NCBI GenBank assembly: GCA_017625535.1
Contig: JAGAKR010000017.1
Location: forward strand, 1-64,000
Direction: 5' to 3'
Source of the DNA: Bacteroidales bacterium
GTDB lineage: Bacteria > Bacteroidota > Bacteroidia > Bacteroidales > UBA932
DNA length: 64,000 nt
A model generated the notes under the pieces. That model had not been told where the DNA came from and made no database searches. It saw only the letters and a program-made list of their open reading frames with translations. Of the stretch, positions 24,770 to 34,136 are shown piece by piece. Position 1 is the stretch's first letter, and each line of letters starts with the position of its first letter. The translations under genes were made by a program, and so were the position numbers.

Positions 24770-27700
24770 ATGGCCTGTTCATTTAGATCTGTTACAATTA
24801 CAGTTCTGGCATTTCTGATGTCGTTCCTGTGTACAAGTTCTTTTGCACAGGATATAGACAAATTAAGCATAACAATAAATGCACAGAATCTCAGCATAAG
24901 GCAAATCCTCTCCAATGTGGAGAAAGGGTATGGCGTGAGGTTTTTCTACAATGCAAAGGACCTTAAAGTAGATGAGCACAGAACTCTTGAACTTTCAGGT
25001 GTATCTTTTGATGAATTCATAAAGGCTCTTTTCCAGGACAGGGCAGAGTATTCAGTATCTATGGGAGGAGTCATATCGCTCAGAAGCAAGCCGCGTGCAG
25101 TTATAAAAGAATATGTAAAAGGTACTGTAAAGGATGAGAACGGTGATCCTGTGGCGGGGGCATATGTCTTTGTGCGGGGCAGTGTGAACGGTACCTTTAC
25201 AGATACTGAGGGCAGATACCGGCTTGATGCACCTTCAAACTCCACCATAGAATTCTCTTTGCTGGGAATGAAGGATGTGACGGTTCCGGTAAACGGCAGG
25301 TCTGTTATAAATGTTGTGATGGAGGAGAATCTGGAAAGGCTGGATGACCTTGTGGTTACCGCTCTGGGGGTAAAGAAGGAGAGGAAGGCATTGGGATTCT
25401 CCGTTACAGAACTCAAATCAAATGATCTTCTTTTAAACAAGAATGCCAATATAGTGAATTCACTCTCAGGGAAAGTGGCCGGTGTAAATGTTACACAGAC
25501 AGGTGGTGCTGCCGGAGCAGGTTCGGCCATCATTATCCGTGGAGGAAATTCTGCTTCTGAAGGGAGGGACAACCAGCCGCTGTTTGTGGTTGACGGCATA
25601 ATATACGACAATTCAATTGCCAATGCCGGAGGCTCCAGTACAGATGGAGTGACAGCTTCTTCAACCACTTTTTCCAACAGGGTAATGGACATCAATCCGG
25701 AAGACATAGAGAGCATGTCTGTACTCAAAGGTGCTGCAGCCGCTGCATTATACGGCTCACGTGCTGCTGACGGAGTTATTCTTATTACAACAAAGCAGGG
25801 TTCTGCAGATGGCAATGTAAAAGTTGATTTTACATCAAGGTTCTCATATTCCCAGGCCAGTTCCGTTCCAACAATACAATCCAGATATGGCAGAGGCAGG
25901 TATAATGAGACAGGATTGCTCCTTACAGACAATGTTACCGAGTCTTGGGGTGATGCAGGCAATGGTGCGGTATATGATAATGTTGACGGTTTCTTTAAGG
26001 CAAGTACTGTATGGGACAACAGTTTCGGCATATCGGGAGGATATAAAAACGGGAATTTCTATTTTTCTGCATCGAGGTATGATCAGGATGGAATAATACC
26101 CGGAACAGGATATGAGAAGACAACAGCCCGTTTCAATGGGAAGCAGAGATATGGAAATTTTACATTGGGGGTGAACGCAGCATATTCCATTGCCGGCACA
26201 GACAAGACCCTTACCTCGGCCGGCCTGTATGGTGGTGGAGGAAATGGTACTATGACAGCCTTGTATGGATGGTCAAGAAGTGAAGATATGTCACATTGGC
26301 TGAATGGTGACGGGTCAAAGTACCTTATGTTCCCGCATCTTCCTTTGGAAAGCCAGGTTGAGAATCCATATTGGATAATAAACAAGAACAAGATGACAGA
26401 TGAGAACAAGCGCATCACCGGGTCTGCAACTGCAGAGTATAAATTTACAGAATGGCTTGATTTCTCGTTCAGGTTGGGTGTGGATTCATATATAAATGAA
26501 GCGGAGACATATATTGCTCCAGGGGCATCTGCAAAACTTATATATCAGAACGGAAGGCTGAGCATATCAGACATAAGATACAATTATGTGAATACCAACC
26601 TTATGTTGAATTTCAACAAATCCTGGGGGGATTTTGACATAAGTGCCCTGGCCGGTACATCTACGGAGGATACCAAATACAAGACCCAGATACATTGGGG
26701 ATACAATTTCCAGGTGCCCGGGACAATTTCTTTTGACAATATCATGCAGGATGACAAGTTTTTCAGCCGTTCAATAAGCCACAAGCGTCTTGTGGGAGTC
26801 TATGGGGAACTGAGGGGTTCCTGGAGAAATATGCTTTATCTTACAGTAACAGGCAGAAATGACTGGACATCCACCCTGCCGGTTGAAAACAGGTCTTATT
26901 TTTATCCCTCTATATCCGGTTCATTCATCTTTACAGAACTTCTTCCGGCCAACGGTATCCTTACATTTGGAAAGATAAGGGGCTCTTGGGCGCAAGTTGG
27001 CAAGGATTCATCTCCATATGCAACAAATACCTATATGTGGGAAAGTGAAAAGGTGAACGGAAATTATGTAGGTATAGGCAATATGTGGGAAGCCGGACAC
27101 AGGTACCTTAAGCCGGAGCGGCAGAGTGCCTGGGAAATTGGTACGGAATTGAAATTCCTCAACGGCAGATTTGGTGTTGACTACACATACTACAGATCTG
27201 AAACAAGGAACCAGATTGCTTCCCCAAGATTGTCACAGGCAACAGGATACATTATGTTTGCCATGAATTCCGGTTCTGTGAAGAATGAGGGGATGGAACT
27301 GATGCTTACCGGAATGCCTGTGGATACAGAAGACTTTTCGTGGGATGTATCATTGAATCTGGCGGGAAACAGAGGAACACTGGGAGATTTTGTTGAGGGC
27401 ATAGATTATTTCTACGTTACAGATGTGCAGATAGGGGCAATCAAGGCGGCATCCATACCTAATGGCGGTTATTTTTTGGGAATGACAGGAGACAGATGGT
27501 TGCGTGAGAGAGATTCCAATGGAAAAGAGATGCCGGATGGCAGATATCTTGTAGATCCGAATACCGGACTGTACAAACTGAGCGGTTCGGAAAACAATGT
27601 TGTAGGAAACAGGGAATCTGATTTTACAGGGGGGCTTGCAAATACATTCCGCTACAAGAACTTTGTCCTTTCTACCCTCTTGGATTTCAGGGTTGGAGGG

Positions 27701-28189
27701 GACATATACAATGGTACTCAATACTATCTTACAATAAACGGACAGTCTGAACTTACACTCGACAGGGAAGAGGTCTCTGTGAATGGGGTGAATGCGGCAA
27801 CTGGTGAGCCGTTCAGCCAGACATACAGAAGGGGGGAGAGCTATATGATTGGCGGTGTGCTTAAATCTGGTGAATATATGATTCAGGAGTACTGGAACAA
27901 CTACAGTATGAATTCACTCAGCTTCATACAGGATGTAAATTGGCTTAAATTGCGCAACATTACACTTTCGTACGATTTTAAGGAGCTGTTGGAAGGGTGC
28001 AGTTTCATTAAGGGTATTAAGGCAAGTATAAGTGCAGACAACCTGTTTACCATTACAAATTACAAGGGTGGAATGGATCCGGAGGTGGCGGCAGTTGGTT
28101 CTGCAGGAGGCTCAGGATCAACAGGCATTGATTATTGCGGAGTACCTACACTCCGCACATTTTCCTTTGGCATTAATCTTACATTCTAA
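24770..28189 (+). CDS. SusC-type TonB-dependent transducer with STN domain (pair 2)
   Basis: An 1139-residue SusC protein. After the signal peptide (about 1-26, ending SSFAQ) comes an STN domain at about 32-105 (LSITINAQNLSIRQILSNVEK...), the part that signals to FecR. The carboxypeptidase-like domain, plug (MDINPEDIESMSVLKGAAAAALYGSRAADGVILITTKQG) and barrel follow. It is clearly paralogous to the SusC at 17.9 kb along the whole plug and barrel, sharing for example GEPFSQTYR and GESYMIGG. Codon choice differs: AGG, GGA and AAT are more frequent, as in weakly or conditionally expressed genes. The start codon directly follows the fecR stop. Confidence 0.95.
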   Translation: MACSFRSVTITVLAFLMSFLCTSSFAQDIDKLSITINAQNLSIRQILSNVEKGYGVRFFYNAKDLKVDEHRTLELSGVSFDEFIKALFQDRAEYSVSMGGVISLRSKPRAVIKEYVKGTVKDENGDPVAGAYVFVRGSVNGTFTDTEGRYRLDAPSNSTIEFSLLGMKDVTVPVNGRSVINVVMEENLERLDDLVVTALGVKKERKALGFSVTELKSNDLLLNKNANIVNSLSGKVAGVNVTQTGGAAGAGSAIIIRGGNSASEGRDNQPLFVVDGIIYDNSIANAGGSSTDGVTASSTTFSNRVMDINPEDIESMSVLKGAAAAALYGSRAADGVILITTKQGSADGNVKVDFTSRFSYSQASSVPTIQSRYGRGRYNETGLLLTDNVTESWGDAGNGAVYDNVDGFFKASTVWDNSFGISGGYKNGNFYFSASRYDQDGIIPGTGYEKTTARFNGKQRYGNFTLGVNAAYSIAGTDKTLTSAGLYGGGGNGTMTALYGWSRSEDMSHWLNGDGSKYLMFPHLPLESQVENPYWIINKNKMTDENKRITGSATAEYKFTEWLDFSFRLGVDSYINEAETYIAPGASAKLIYQNGRLSISDIRYNYVNTNLMLNFNKSWGDFDISALAGTSTEDTKYKTQIHWGYNFQVPGTISFDNIMQDDKFFSRSISHKRLVGVYGELRGSWRNMLYLTVTGRNDWTSTLPVENRSYFYPSISGSFIFTELLPANGILTFGKIRGSWAQVGKDSSPYATNTYMWESEKVNGNYVGIGNMWEAGHRYLKPERQSAWEIGTELKFLNGRFGVDYTYYRSETRNQIASPRLSQATGYIMFAMNSGSVKNEGMELMLTGMPVDTEDFSWDVSLNLAGNRGTLGDFVEGIDYFYVTDVQIGAIKAASIPNGGYFLGMTGDRWLRERDSNGKEMPDGRYLVDPNTGLYKLSGSENNVVGNRESDFTGGLANTFRYKNFVLSTLLDFRVGGDIYNGTQYYLTINGQSELTLDREEVSVNGVNAATGEPFSQTYRRGESYMIGGVLKSGEYMIQEYWNNYSMNSLSFIQDVNWLKLRNITLSYDFKELLEGCSFIKGIKASISADNLFTITNYKGGMDPEVAAVGSAGGSGSTGIDYCGVPTLRTFSFGINLTF

Positions 28190-28203
28190 ATAAAGGGGGC
28201 AAA

Positions 28204-30264
28204 ATGAAAAGATTGATATCAAATATACTTGTACTTGTTATAACACTGACTGCAGTGTCGTGCAATGACTGGCTAAGCATAAATACAGACCCCAACAGGC
28301 CCAGCAATGAAAGTGCACCGGTGGAGATAAGGCTCCCGTGGATACAGTACTACTACACTTATTCGTGGGCAGTGGCAGGGGTAAGGACAAATGCAATTAC
28401 GCAGCTCATTACCGCAAATGCATCGTATGATGTATGGGGAGACTTTATAGGAAGATATGCAAATTGGAATCCTAACCAGGATGCAAACATTACCCCTTTC
28501 CAGCACTGGTATGTAGGGGCTGCAAACAATATTCCCGACATAATTTCCAAAGCACAGGAGACGGGGGCAAACCACTATGAAGCGGCAGCCCTTGCAATAA
28601 AATCGATGGGATTCATAATGATGTGTGATCTCTTTGGAGAGGTGCAATATACACAGAGCATTTCTGAAGATTTTTCCCCGGGTTTTGATACCGGGGATGT
28701 TGTATATGCAGGATGCCTCAAAGATCTTGAAAAAGCAATAGAACTGTTCTCCCAGCCTCAACCTGATGGCGTTACACCGCTTTCGGAAGGTGATCCCTGG
28801 TGTGGAGGTGACATTTCCAAATGGATAAAATTGTGTTACGGCCTTAAGGCCCGCTGGATGGGGACGTTGTCAAAAACCGGGCAATATGATCCTGAAGGCA
28901 TTCTTGATGCTTTGGAAAAGGCTCTGCAGTCCAATGCGGATAATGTGGTTATGAGCCATTACAATGCGGAAACCGGCGGGAGCAGCGTTTTGTCATCTGC
29001 CCTTTATGGACCGAGTCTGGTATGGAGGAATGCCGCATATGCGGAAACCAACAGATTGAACAGGTGGTATATAAACCTTCTTACAAATTTCAAGGGGTCA
29101 GGGGTCAGGGACCCCAGGGCCTCAAAACTGATTCCTTCTGCAATGTGCAATGTGAAACTGAGCGGAGACGGTTCAAAAATAATAAGTTACAGCTGGATGG
29201 AGGATAAGGGGGTTAATGTGCAGGGGATAGAAGATGGCTGGAAGATTAACAGATATGCCGGAGGTGCAATACAGGCCATGTTCTCTTTGGCAAAAAGTGA
29301 TGTTGTGATAGAATATAAAGACGATGACATCCTGAAATACTACAATTCAAAGGAAGAGTTCATAAGGAATGCAGGGGAGTACTATACTCCGGAAAGTGCA
29401 ACAATGGAGAATTTGGATAAGAGTGTAAGGATTACATATCATTCAGGTGCAATGTATGCCAACAGCTCAAACCCTGCATACGTTGAAGATATAAAATATG
29501 TGCAATTGAGGAATGACGGGCTTAAAGAATCAAACGGACTTGCCCAGAATGACATGAATTGCTATTATTCTCTGAGTACAGCCACCAGGGAGCTGGGATT
29601 TGTGCAGGGGACAGGTACATTCTATACAAGGCCGGATTCGGATACCGACATCATAACCTGGTCTGAGATGTGTTTCATAAAGGCGGAGGTGCTCTTCAGA
29701 AAGGGTGACAGACAGGGGGCCCTGGATGCATATAAAGAGGGGATACGCTCCCATTTTGAACGGATGAACCAGAAATTGCGCAATTGGGAGGCCCAGGGGT
29801 GCTGCACCACCGCAATGGGAATTGATGTATCCTTTGCTTATGCGCCAATGAGGCAGGAAGATATAGATGCTTATATGCTTGGTCCTGCTGTATGCCAGAG
29901 CGCAGGGGAACTTACAATGTCCGACATTATGATGCAGAAGTTCATAGCAATGGGATACAATTACCAGAACTGGAACGATATGCGCAGGTTCAATTATTAC
30001 GCCGGCAACATAGCTGATTATGGCGTAGTGTACACCGAAATGAATTGTCCGGTATACAGGACACAGGACAGGGCCACATTCAAGGCAGATGATTCGGATG
30101 ATATGTTTTATGTAAGACGTATGGCCCAGTGCTACACAGAAACTGATTACAACTCCTCCGAAACTAACAAGACCGTAGTGGAACTTTACGGCAAGTATGG
30201 CATAGAAGGGGCTTTGGATTACAAGATTTATTCAATCCCTGTATGGTGGGACTGGACCAAATAG
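28204..30264 (+). CDS. SusD/RagB-type lipoprotein (pair 2)
   Basis: A 686-residue SusD-like lipoprotein with signal MKRLISNILVLVITLTAVS and Cys20. The sequence follows its pair 1 paralogue closely (NDWLSINTDPNRPSNESAP, AALAIKSMGFIMMCDLFGE, MQKFIAMGYNYQNWNDMRRFNYYAGNIADYG, and the shared C terminus YKIYSIPVWWDWTK). It lies 14 nt after the STN-type SusC and ends the sigma-fecR-susC-susD operon. The close similarity of both partners indicates that a whole SusC/SusD pair was duplicated. Its ligand is probably chemically related to that of pair 1. Confidence 0.93.
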   Translation: MKRLISNILVLVITLTAVSCNDWLSINTDPNRPSNESAPVEIRLPWIQYYYTYSWAVAGVRTNAITQLITANASYDVWGDFIGRYANWNPNQDANITPFQHWYVGAANNIPDIISKAQETGANHYEAAALAIKSMGFIMMCDLFGEVQYTQSISEDFSPGFDTGDVVYAGCLKDLEKAIELFSQPQPDGVTPLSEGDPWCGGDISKWIKLCYGLKARWMGTLSKTGQYDPEGILDALEKALQSNADNVVMSHYNAETGGSSVLSSALYGPSLVWRNAAYAETNRLNRWYINLLTNFKGSGVRDPRASKLIPSAMCNVKLSGDGSKIISYSWMEDKGVNVQGIEDGWKINRYAGGAIQAMFSLAKSDVVIEYKDDDILKYYNSKEEFIRNAGEYYTPESATMENLDKSVRITYHSGAMYANSSNPAYVEDIKYVQLRNDGLKESNGLAQNDMNCYYSLSTATRELGFVQGTGTFYTRPDSDTDIITWSEMCFIKAEVLFRKGDRQGALDAYKEGIRSHFERMNQKLRNWEAQGCCTTAMGIDVSFAYAPMRQEDIDAYMLGPAVCQSAGELTMSDIMMQKFIAMGYNYQNWNDMRRFNYYAGNIADYGVVYTEMNCPVYRTQDRATFKADDSDDMFYVRRMAQCYTETDYNSSETNKTVVELYGKYGIEGALDYKIYSIPVWWDWTK

Positions 30265-30280
30265 GCCATAATTGTAAAAC

Positions 30281-30297
30281 TGTAAAGAAATCTTACA
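30281..30297. promoter_or_regulatory. Degenerate copy of palindromic site TGTAAAG-N3-CTTTACA
   Basis: TGTAAAGAAATCTTACA shares 15 of 17 bases with the perfect palindrome at 30395-30411. It overlaps the left arm of the terminator after SusD pair 2. Confidence 0.35.
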
Positions 30298-30330
30298 CTC
30301 CTGCAGTAATGCGGGAGTGTTTATTTTATT
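30295..30330 (+). terminator. Terminator of the sigma-fecR-SusC/SusD operon
   Basis: ACACTCCTGCA (30295-30305) pairs with TGCGGGAGTGT (30310-30320, one mismatch), followed by TTATTTTATT. Confidence 0.85.
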
Positions 30331-30394
30331 GGTATTCTGATGTTTGTCTGTTTTGGCACGGTTTTTCCGCATATATTGGTCATTTGATACAATC

Positions 30395-30411
30395 TGTAAA
30401 GAAACTTTACA
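30395..30411. promoter_or_regulatory. Perfect palindrome, candidate operator of the FtsX permease gene
   Basis: TGTAAAG-AAA-CTTTACA has perfect 7-bp arms and ends 6 nt before the permease start codon. A TTTG lies just upstream at 30383-30386. Position and symmetry fit a dimeric repressor site. Confidence 0.5.
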
Positions 30412-30417
30412 CAGGAA

Positions 30418-32751
30418 ATGAGGAATTTTATAGCAATATTCAGGAAGTATACAATGGCAATGGTGATGAATTTCGCCGGCCTTGCCCTTGCCTTTACAGC
30501 ATTTATGGCTCTTATGCTGCAGGTGGGTTACCAGAGGAGTTTTGACAGGATACACCCTACATCGGGAAGAATATACAGGGTAGACAAAGTGGGTGCTGCC
30601 AAGGATGATACTTTCCGCAATATTCTGCCAAGGGGGTATGCAGATGATATTATAGGCTCTTCCCCTCATATTGAGGCGGCCTCCATAAGTTGCCCTTTTA
30701 TTGGGGAGACTGTCTTTTATGCCTATATGGGTGAGGGGGTGGAACCTCTTCCTTTCAAGATGAAGCAAGATATAGTATATCCTGCCCTGTTTGATGTGTT
30801 TGGGGTGGAGATGGTTGAGGGGAGTGCACAGGCTCTGGAGGAGCTTTCTGCGGTGGCAATCCCGGAGTCTCTGGCCAGGAAGCTGTATGGGGATGAATCT
30901 GCTTTGGGCAAGGTGCTGCTCAATGACAGGATCTTTGGGCTCAATGATGAGACTAAAAATACACAAATGACAGTTGGGGCGGTGTACAGGGATTTTCCAG
31001 CAAATTCCCAGATGTCCAACTGTGTGTACAGAAATGTGGGAACCGCCCAGCAGGGGCAGTACGGGGGTGCCAACTTTTCTTGCTGGCTCCTTCTGGATTC
31101 GCCGCAGAGCAAGTCTGTGGTTGAGGATAATTTCAACGCAAATTTCAATTACCAGGAGGATAGCGAGTGGCTTACGGATATTGAACTTACCCCAATAGAG
31201 GAGATTTATTTCCAGGATGAGGGGAGTGCCATCTACAAGAACGGAAGCCGCAGGCAGATGTGGCTGCTGGTGTGCATTTCTGTATTGGTAATGCTTGTAG
31301 GGGGGATAAATTATTCCAATTTCTTTACGGCACTTGCTCCAATGAGGGTGAAGACAATCAATACCCAGAAGGTGCTTGGGAGTTCTCTGTACAGTCTCCG
31401 CAGGGGGCTGGTTATGGAGGCTGTGGTTTTCTGCCTCTGTGCATTTGCGGTGTCTCTTGGCTGTATAGGTTATGTTTCGCAGTGGCTTTGTTCGCAGGGT
31501 CTGCTTGAGACGCAGTTTGTCTTTGGGCAGCAGCTCTCTCTGGTACTCTTTTCTGCTGCCATTGCTGTTGTGGTGGGGTTGGCTGCCGGCATTTATCCAA
31601 GTTTCTATGTTACATCGCTCCCTGCCGCTTTTGCATTGAAGGGGAATTTTGCCTTTTCACTGTCGGGAAGAAGATTCCGTACCGTTATGATGGTGCTGCA
31701 GTATGTGGTCTCTTTTGCCCTGCTGGTGTTTGTCCTCTCCGTTTACAGGCAGAATGAGTATATGATGAAGTATGACCACGGTTTTGACAAGGAACAGGTT
31801 CTTGTTGTTTCACTTTCCCAGAAACATGCGGTGCAGAAAGGTGAATGGCTGCGGGAGAGGCTTGGGGCATTGCCTGAAGTTGAGGATGTGGCTTACTCTA
31901 TGGATTGTGTTGGAGGGCAGGATGTATACGGGATAAATACCATGACTCTTGGAGGGGAGGATGTGAGGATGTTCACCATTTTCTGCTCGTATAACTTCCT
32001 CTCTGTAATGGGGATTCCGGTTGACGAGGGACGTAATTTTATGGAGGGGGACAAGTATGAGGGGAAGGCCATAATGAACCACAGGCTGAAGGAGCTTGGA
32101 GCAAAAATTGAGGACCCTGTGGTGGGTATAAGTGCCCCGGTAAGGATAAATTCAATGAGGAATGAGGCGGCCCCAATAATGTATATTGTGCTTCCCGACG
32201 GGGATGTGGCAATGAACTATGCCTATATAAGGCTCCGCAGCCAGTTTGACAAGGATGCGGCACTTGAAAAGATATATGCGGTGCTGGATGAGATGGCTCC
32301 CGGGTATCTTTTTGAGGTGAAGGGGTATGATGAGATCTTGGGACAGCTGTATAAAGTTGAGGTGAAGCAGGGGAAAATCATATCCATCTTCTCATTGTTG
32401 GCGGCTATCCTCTCTTTGGTTGGGGTGTTCGGGCAGGTTCTGCTTGATGTGCAGTACCGCCGGCGCGACATTGCTGTGCGCAAGGTTTACGGAGCGGAGA
32501 CAGGCGGTCTGGTCCTTGGCGGCTTGAAGAGGTATTTTGTGCTGGTTGCAGTGGCTTTTGCAATTTCTTGCCCTATGGCATGGTATGCCGTTGCTGCCTG
32601 GCAGGAGAATTTTGTGGAGAGGGTAGGGCTTCCGTTGTGGATATTTGCCGCCTCATTTGGTGTTGTACTGCTGCTTACCCTCCTTATTGTGGCCTTCCAG
32701 TACTGGAGGGCGGCAACAGTTGACCCTGCGGATACATTGCAGAAGGAGTAG
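30418..32751 (+). CDS. MacB/FtsX-family ABC transporter permease
   Basis: A 777-residue permease of the MacB/FtsX superfamily. It has an N-terminal membrane helix (NFAGLALAFTAFMALML), a large periplasmic MacB_PCD domain, three helices from about residue 280, a second periplasmic domain, and the last FtsX domain near the C terminus with QYRRRDIAVRKVYGAETGGLV. Such proteins in Bacteroidales act with a separate ATPase in export or cell-envelope stress, often for antimicrobial peptides. No cognate ATPase is adjacent on this strand. Codon use with many GGG and AGG codons suggests low expression. A palindrome lies directly upstream. Confidence 0.88.
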   Translation: MRNFIAIFRKYTMAMVMNFAGLALAFTAFMALMLQVGYQRSFDRIHPTSGRIYRVDKVGAAKDDTFRNILPRGYADDIIGSSPHIEAASISCPFIGETVFYAYMGEGVEPLPFKMKQDIVYPALFDVFGVEMVEGSAQALEELSAVAIPESLARKLYGDESALGKVLLNDRIFGLNDETKNTQMTVGAVYRDFPANSQMSNCVYRNVGTAQQGQYGGANFSCWLLLDSPQSKSVVEDNFNANFNYQEDSEWLTDIELTPIEEIYFQDEGSAIYKNGSRRQMWLLVCISVLVMLVGGINYSNFFTALAPMRVKTINTQKVLGSSLYSLRRGLVMEAVVFCLCAFAVSLGCIGYVSQWLCSQGLLETQFVFGQQLSLVLFSAAIAVVVGLAAGIYPSFYVTSLPAAFALKGNFAFSLSGRRFRTVMMVLQYVVSFALLVFVLSVYRQNEYMMKYDHGFDKEQVLVVSLSQKHAVQKGEWLRERLGALPEVEDVAYSMDCVGGQDVYGINTMTLGGEDVRMFTIFCSYNFLSVMGIPVDEGRNFMEGDKYEGKAIMNHRLKELGAKIEDPVVGISAPVRINSMRNEAAPIMYIVLPDGDVAMNYAYIRLRSQFDKDAALEKIYAVLDEMAPGYLFEVKGYDEILGQLYKVEVKQGKIISIFSLLAAILSLVGVFGQVLLDVQYRRRDIAVRKVYGAETGGLVLGGLKRYFVLVAVAFAISCPMAWYAVAAWQENFVERVGLPLWIFAASFGVVLLLTLLIVAFQYWRAATVDPADTLQKE

Positions 32752-32760
32752 GGGGTGGAA

Positions 32761-33429
32761 TTACCCCCTGCAATACCCGTATCTTACAAGATCCGAGCGC
32801 TCTTTGGCTATATGCATATAGCCGTCTGAAAGGAGGAGTACCTCATCTGCAATTTCCAGAAGAGGTTCATAATTATGGTCTGAAATAATGATGCCTTTAT
32901 TGGATTTTTCCCTTTGGATGAGTTTCTGCACAACCTCAATTGCAACAGGGGCAAGGTAAGAGAACGGTTCGTCCAGGATGCAGAAAGGGGATTTGCTGCA
33001 CAGACACAGCCATATCTCCGCAATTCTCACTTCTCCTCCCGACAACTCATTTATCCTGGTTTCCCTGTATTGCCCGAATTGCGGGAAATCCCGGATGAAT
33101 GCATCAAAATCTGCCTCAAAGAAATCAAATACCTCATTGAGTTTCATCTTTGGAGGGAGAAACGGCTTTTGCGAAAGATATTTTATGTAATGCCCCATCT
33201 CCATTGAACCGGTAACAATTCTGTCATTTATCCTCACAAACATATCCTGTGGCCTCAGTTCCCCCATAATACTGCGGAACATGCAGGATTTTCCGCATCC
33301 GTTCCTCCCCAGCACGCCGGTAACCTTTCCGGTCTGGGAACGGAGCCACGCCCCGTTGAGTACATCCTGTGAGCCGAAAGAGAGACGTATGCTGTCTGCA
33401 AGAAGGGTATTTTCAGAATTTGAAGACAT
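32761..33429 (-). CDS. ABC transporter ATP-binding protein
   Basis: A 222-residue ABC ATPase. It shows Walker A LGRNGCGKSCM, the Q-loop near YLSQKPFLPP, the signature NELSGGEVRIAE (LSGGE rather than LSGGQ), Walker B PFCILDEPFS and the H-loop in IISDHNYEP. The ATG at 33429 is chosen; an upstream in-frame extension overlaps the membrane-protein gene. It overlaps the preceding small membrane-protein gene by 17 nt, so the two form a transporter or a regulated ATPase unit. It converges on the FtsX permease gene with 9 nt between stop codons, but lies on the opposite strand, so it need not power that permease. Confidence 0.9.
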   Translation of the reverse strand: MSSNSENTLLADSIRLSFGSQDVLNGAWLRSQTGKVTGVLGRNGCGKSCMFRSIMGELRPQDMFVRINDRIVTGSMEMGHYIKYLSQKPFLPPKMKLNEVFDFFEADFDAFIRDFPQFGQYRETRINELSGGEVRIAEIWLCLCSKSPFCILDEPFSYLAPVAIEVVQKLIQREKSNKGIIISDHNYEPLLEIADEVLLLSDGYMHIAKERSDLVRYGYCRG

Positions 33430-33754
33430 AGCGGAGAACGAATATGAAAAGACAAACAGTGAAATAAATGAAGGCATCAAAACAGAGTGCCATCTTAAGC
33501 AGTTTCCTTGGGTGCTGTCCAATATTTATGTAGAAATAATACTCCCTTTCCCGTGCCATCAGCTTTAAAAGCACAACTGATACAGCAACCACCAGAACCT
33601 TGAGCAGTGTTACAATATAGAGTGCAGACAGAAATGTCTTGCTCCCAACCATAAGCAAGGTGCCGGCTCCGGCCAGAGTAGACAACCCGGAAATGAATAC
33701 AATGGGACGGCAGTAAAGCATCACCAGCCGGTAAATCTGTTTTTCAGAAAGCAT
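33413..33754 (-). CDS. Small membrane protein paired with the ABC ATPase
   Basis: A 113-residue protein with three hydrophobic segments: about residues 16-37 (IVFISGLSTLAGAGTLLMV), 41-67 (ALYIVTLLKVLVVAVSVVLL) and 88-110 (CFDAFIYFTVCLFIFVLRYVF). No family is recognised. The start ATG at 33754 gives MLSEKQIYRLVMLYCRP; an earlier in-frame ATG at 33796 is less likely. The overlap with the ABC ATPase gene suggests a small export permease or a membrane anchor for that ATPase. Confidence 0.65.
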   Translation of the reverse strand: MLSEKQIYRLVMLYCRPIVFISGLSTLAGAGTLLMVGSKTFLSALYIVTLLKVLVVAVSVVLLKLMAREREYYFYINIGQHPRKLLKMALCFDAFIYFTVCLFIFVLRYVFKF

Positions 33755-33779
33755 AGGCAGAAGGTTTATTTGATTATTG

Positions 33780-33787
33780 CAAAAATA
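33780..33787 (-). promoter_or_regulatory. -7 box of the small ABC operon
   Basis: On the minus strand TATTTTTG matches TAnnTTTG, 25 nt before the start codon at 33754. No clear -33. Confidence 0.45.
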
Positions 33788-33862
33788 AGGCCTCAAATTG
33801 AACCTTTATATAGAGTTGTTGTTATTATAAGTGAAATAGTTTTTAAGTTAGGTTAAGTCGGG

Positions 33863-33904
33863 CAGGCCCTGCAGCTTCGGGATGAGGTTGCGGGGCCTGT
33901 TTTT
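33863..33904 (+). terminator. Hairpin with T-run before the transposase region
   Basis: CAGGCCCTGCA (33863-33873) pairs with TGCGGGGCCTG (33889-33899) with one mismatch, followed by TTTTT. No co-directional gene precedes it closely, so it may be a stray terminator or part of the mobile locus. From here to 34272 there is no credible gene apart from the repeat element at 33979. Confidence 0.6.
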
Positions 33905-33978
33905 GCGTTGGTCTGATGGATGGAACTGTCGGGAGGAAGGCGGTTCATGTGCGCCAGATGGATGTGAAAATTTTCTTG

Positions 33979-34136
33979 CCAAACCAGTGGCGCACTGAAT
34001 GTCCTCCAGAGCGTTTTGTGGAGTGGGTAGGTTGCGCCACTTGTGGGGATTCTTTACGGGTGGCGCAAGTGATGTGGCTCAGAGGCGGGTGTGGAGGGGG
34101 TTGTATGCGCCACTGGCTTGGAAAGAGGAGGGGTGT
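33979..34136. repeat. REP-like hairpin element, left copy (158 bp)
   Basis: This element is about 95% identical to the right copy at 35204-35361, with 8 substitutions and no gap. It contains four copies of the core GTGGCGCA or its complement, arranged as two tandem hairpins. The outer arms are CCAAACCAGTGGCGCA and TGCGCCACTGGCTTGG (one mismatch). It lies 136 bp upstream of the transposase start. The structure is that of a bacterial interspersed mosaic element. Confidence 0.85.

Noticed and set aside
17854-30264. Complete polysaccharide utilisation locus
   Set aside because: Two SusC/SusD pairs are present but no glycoside hydrolase, lyase, sulfatase or hybrid two-component sensor is linked.
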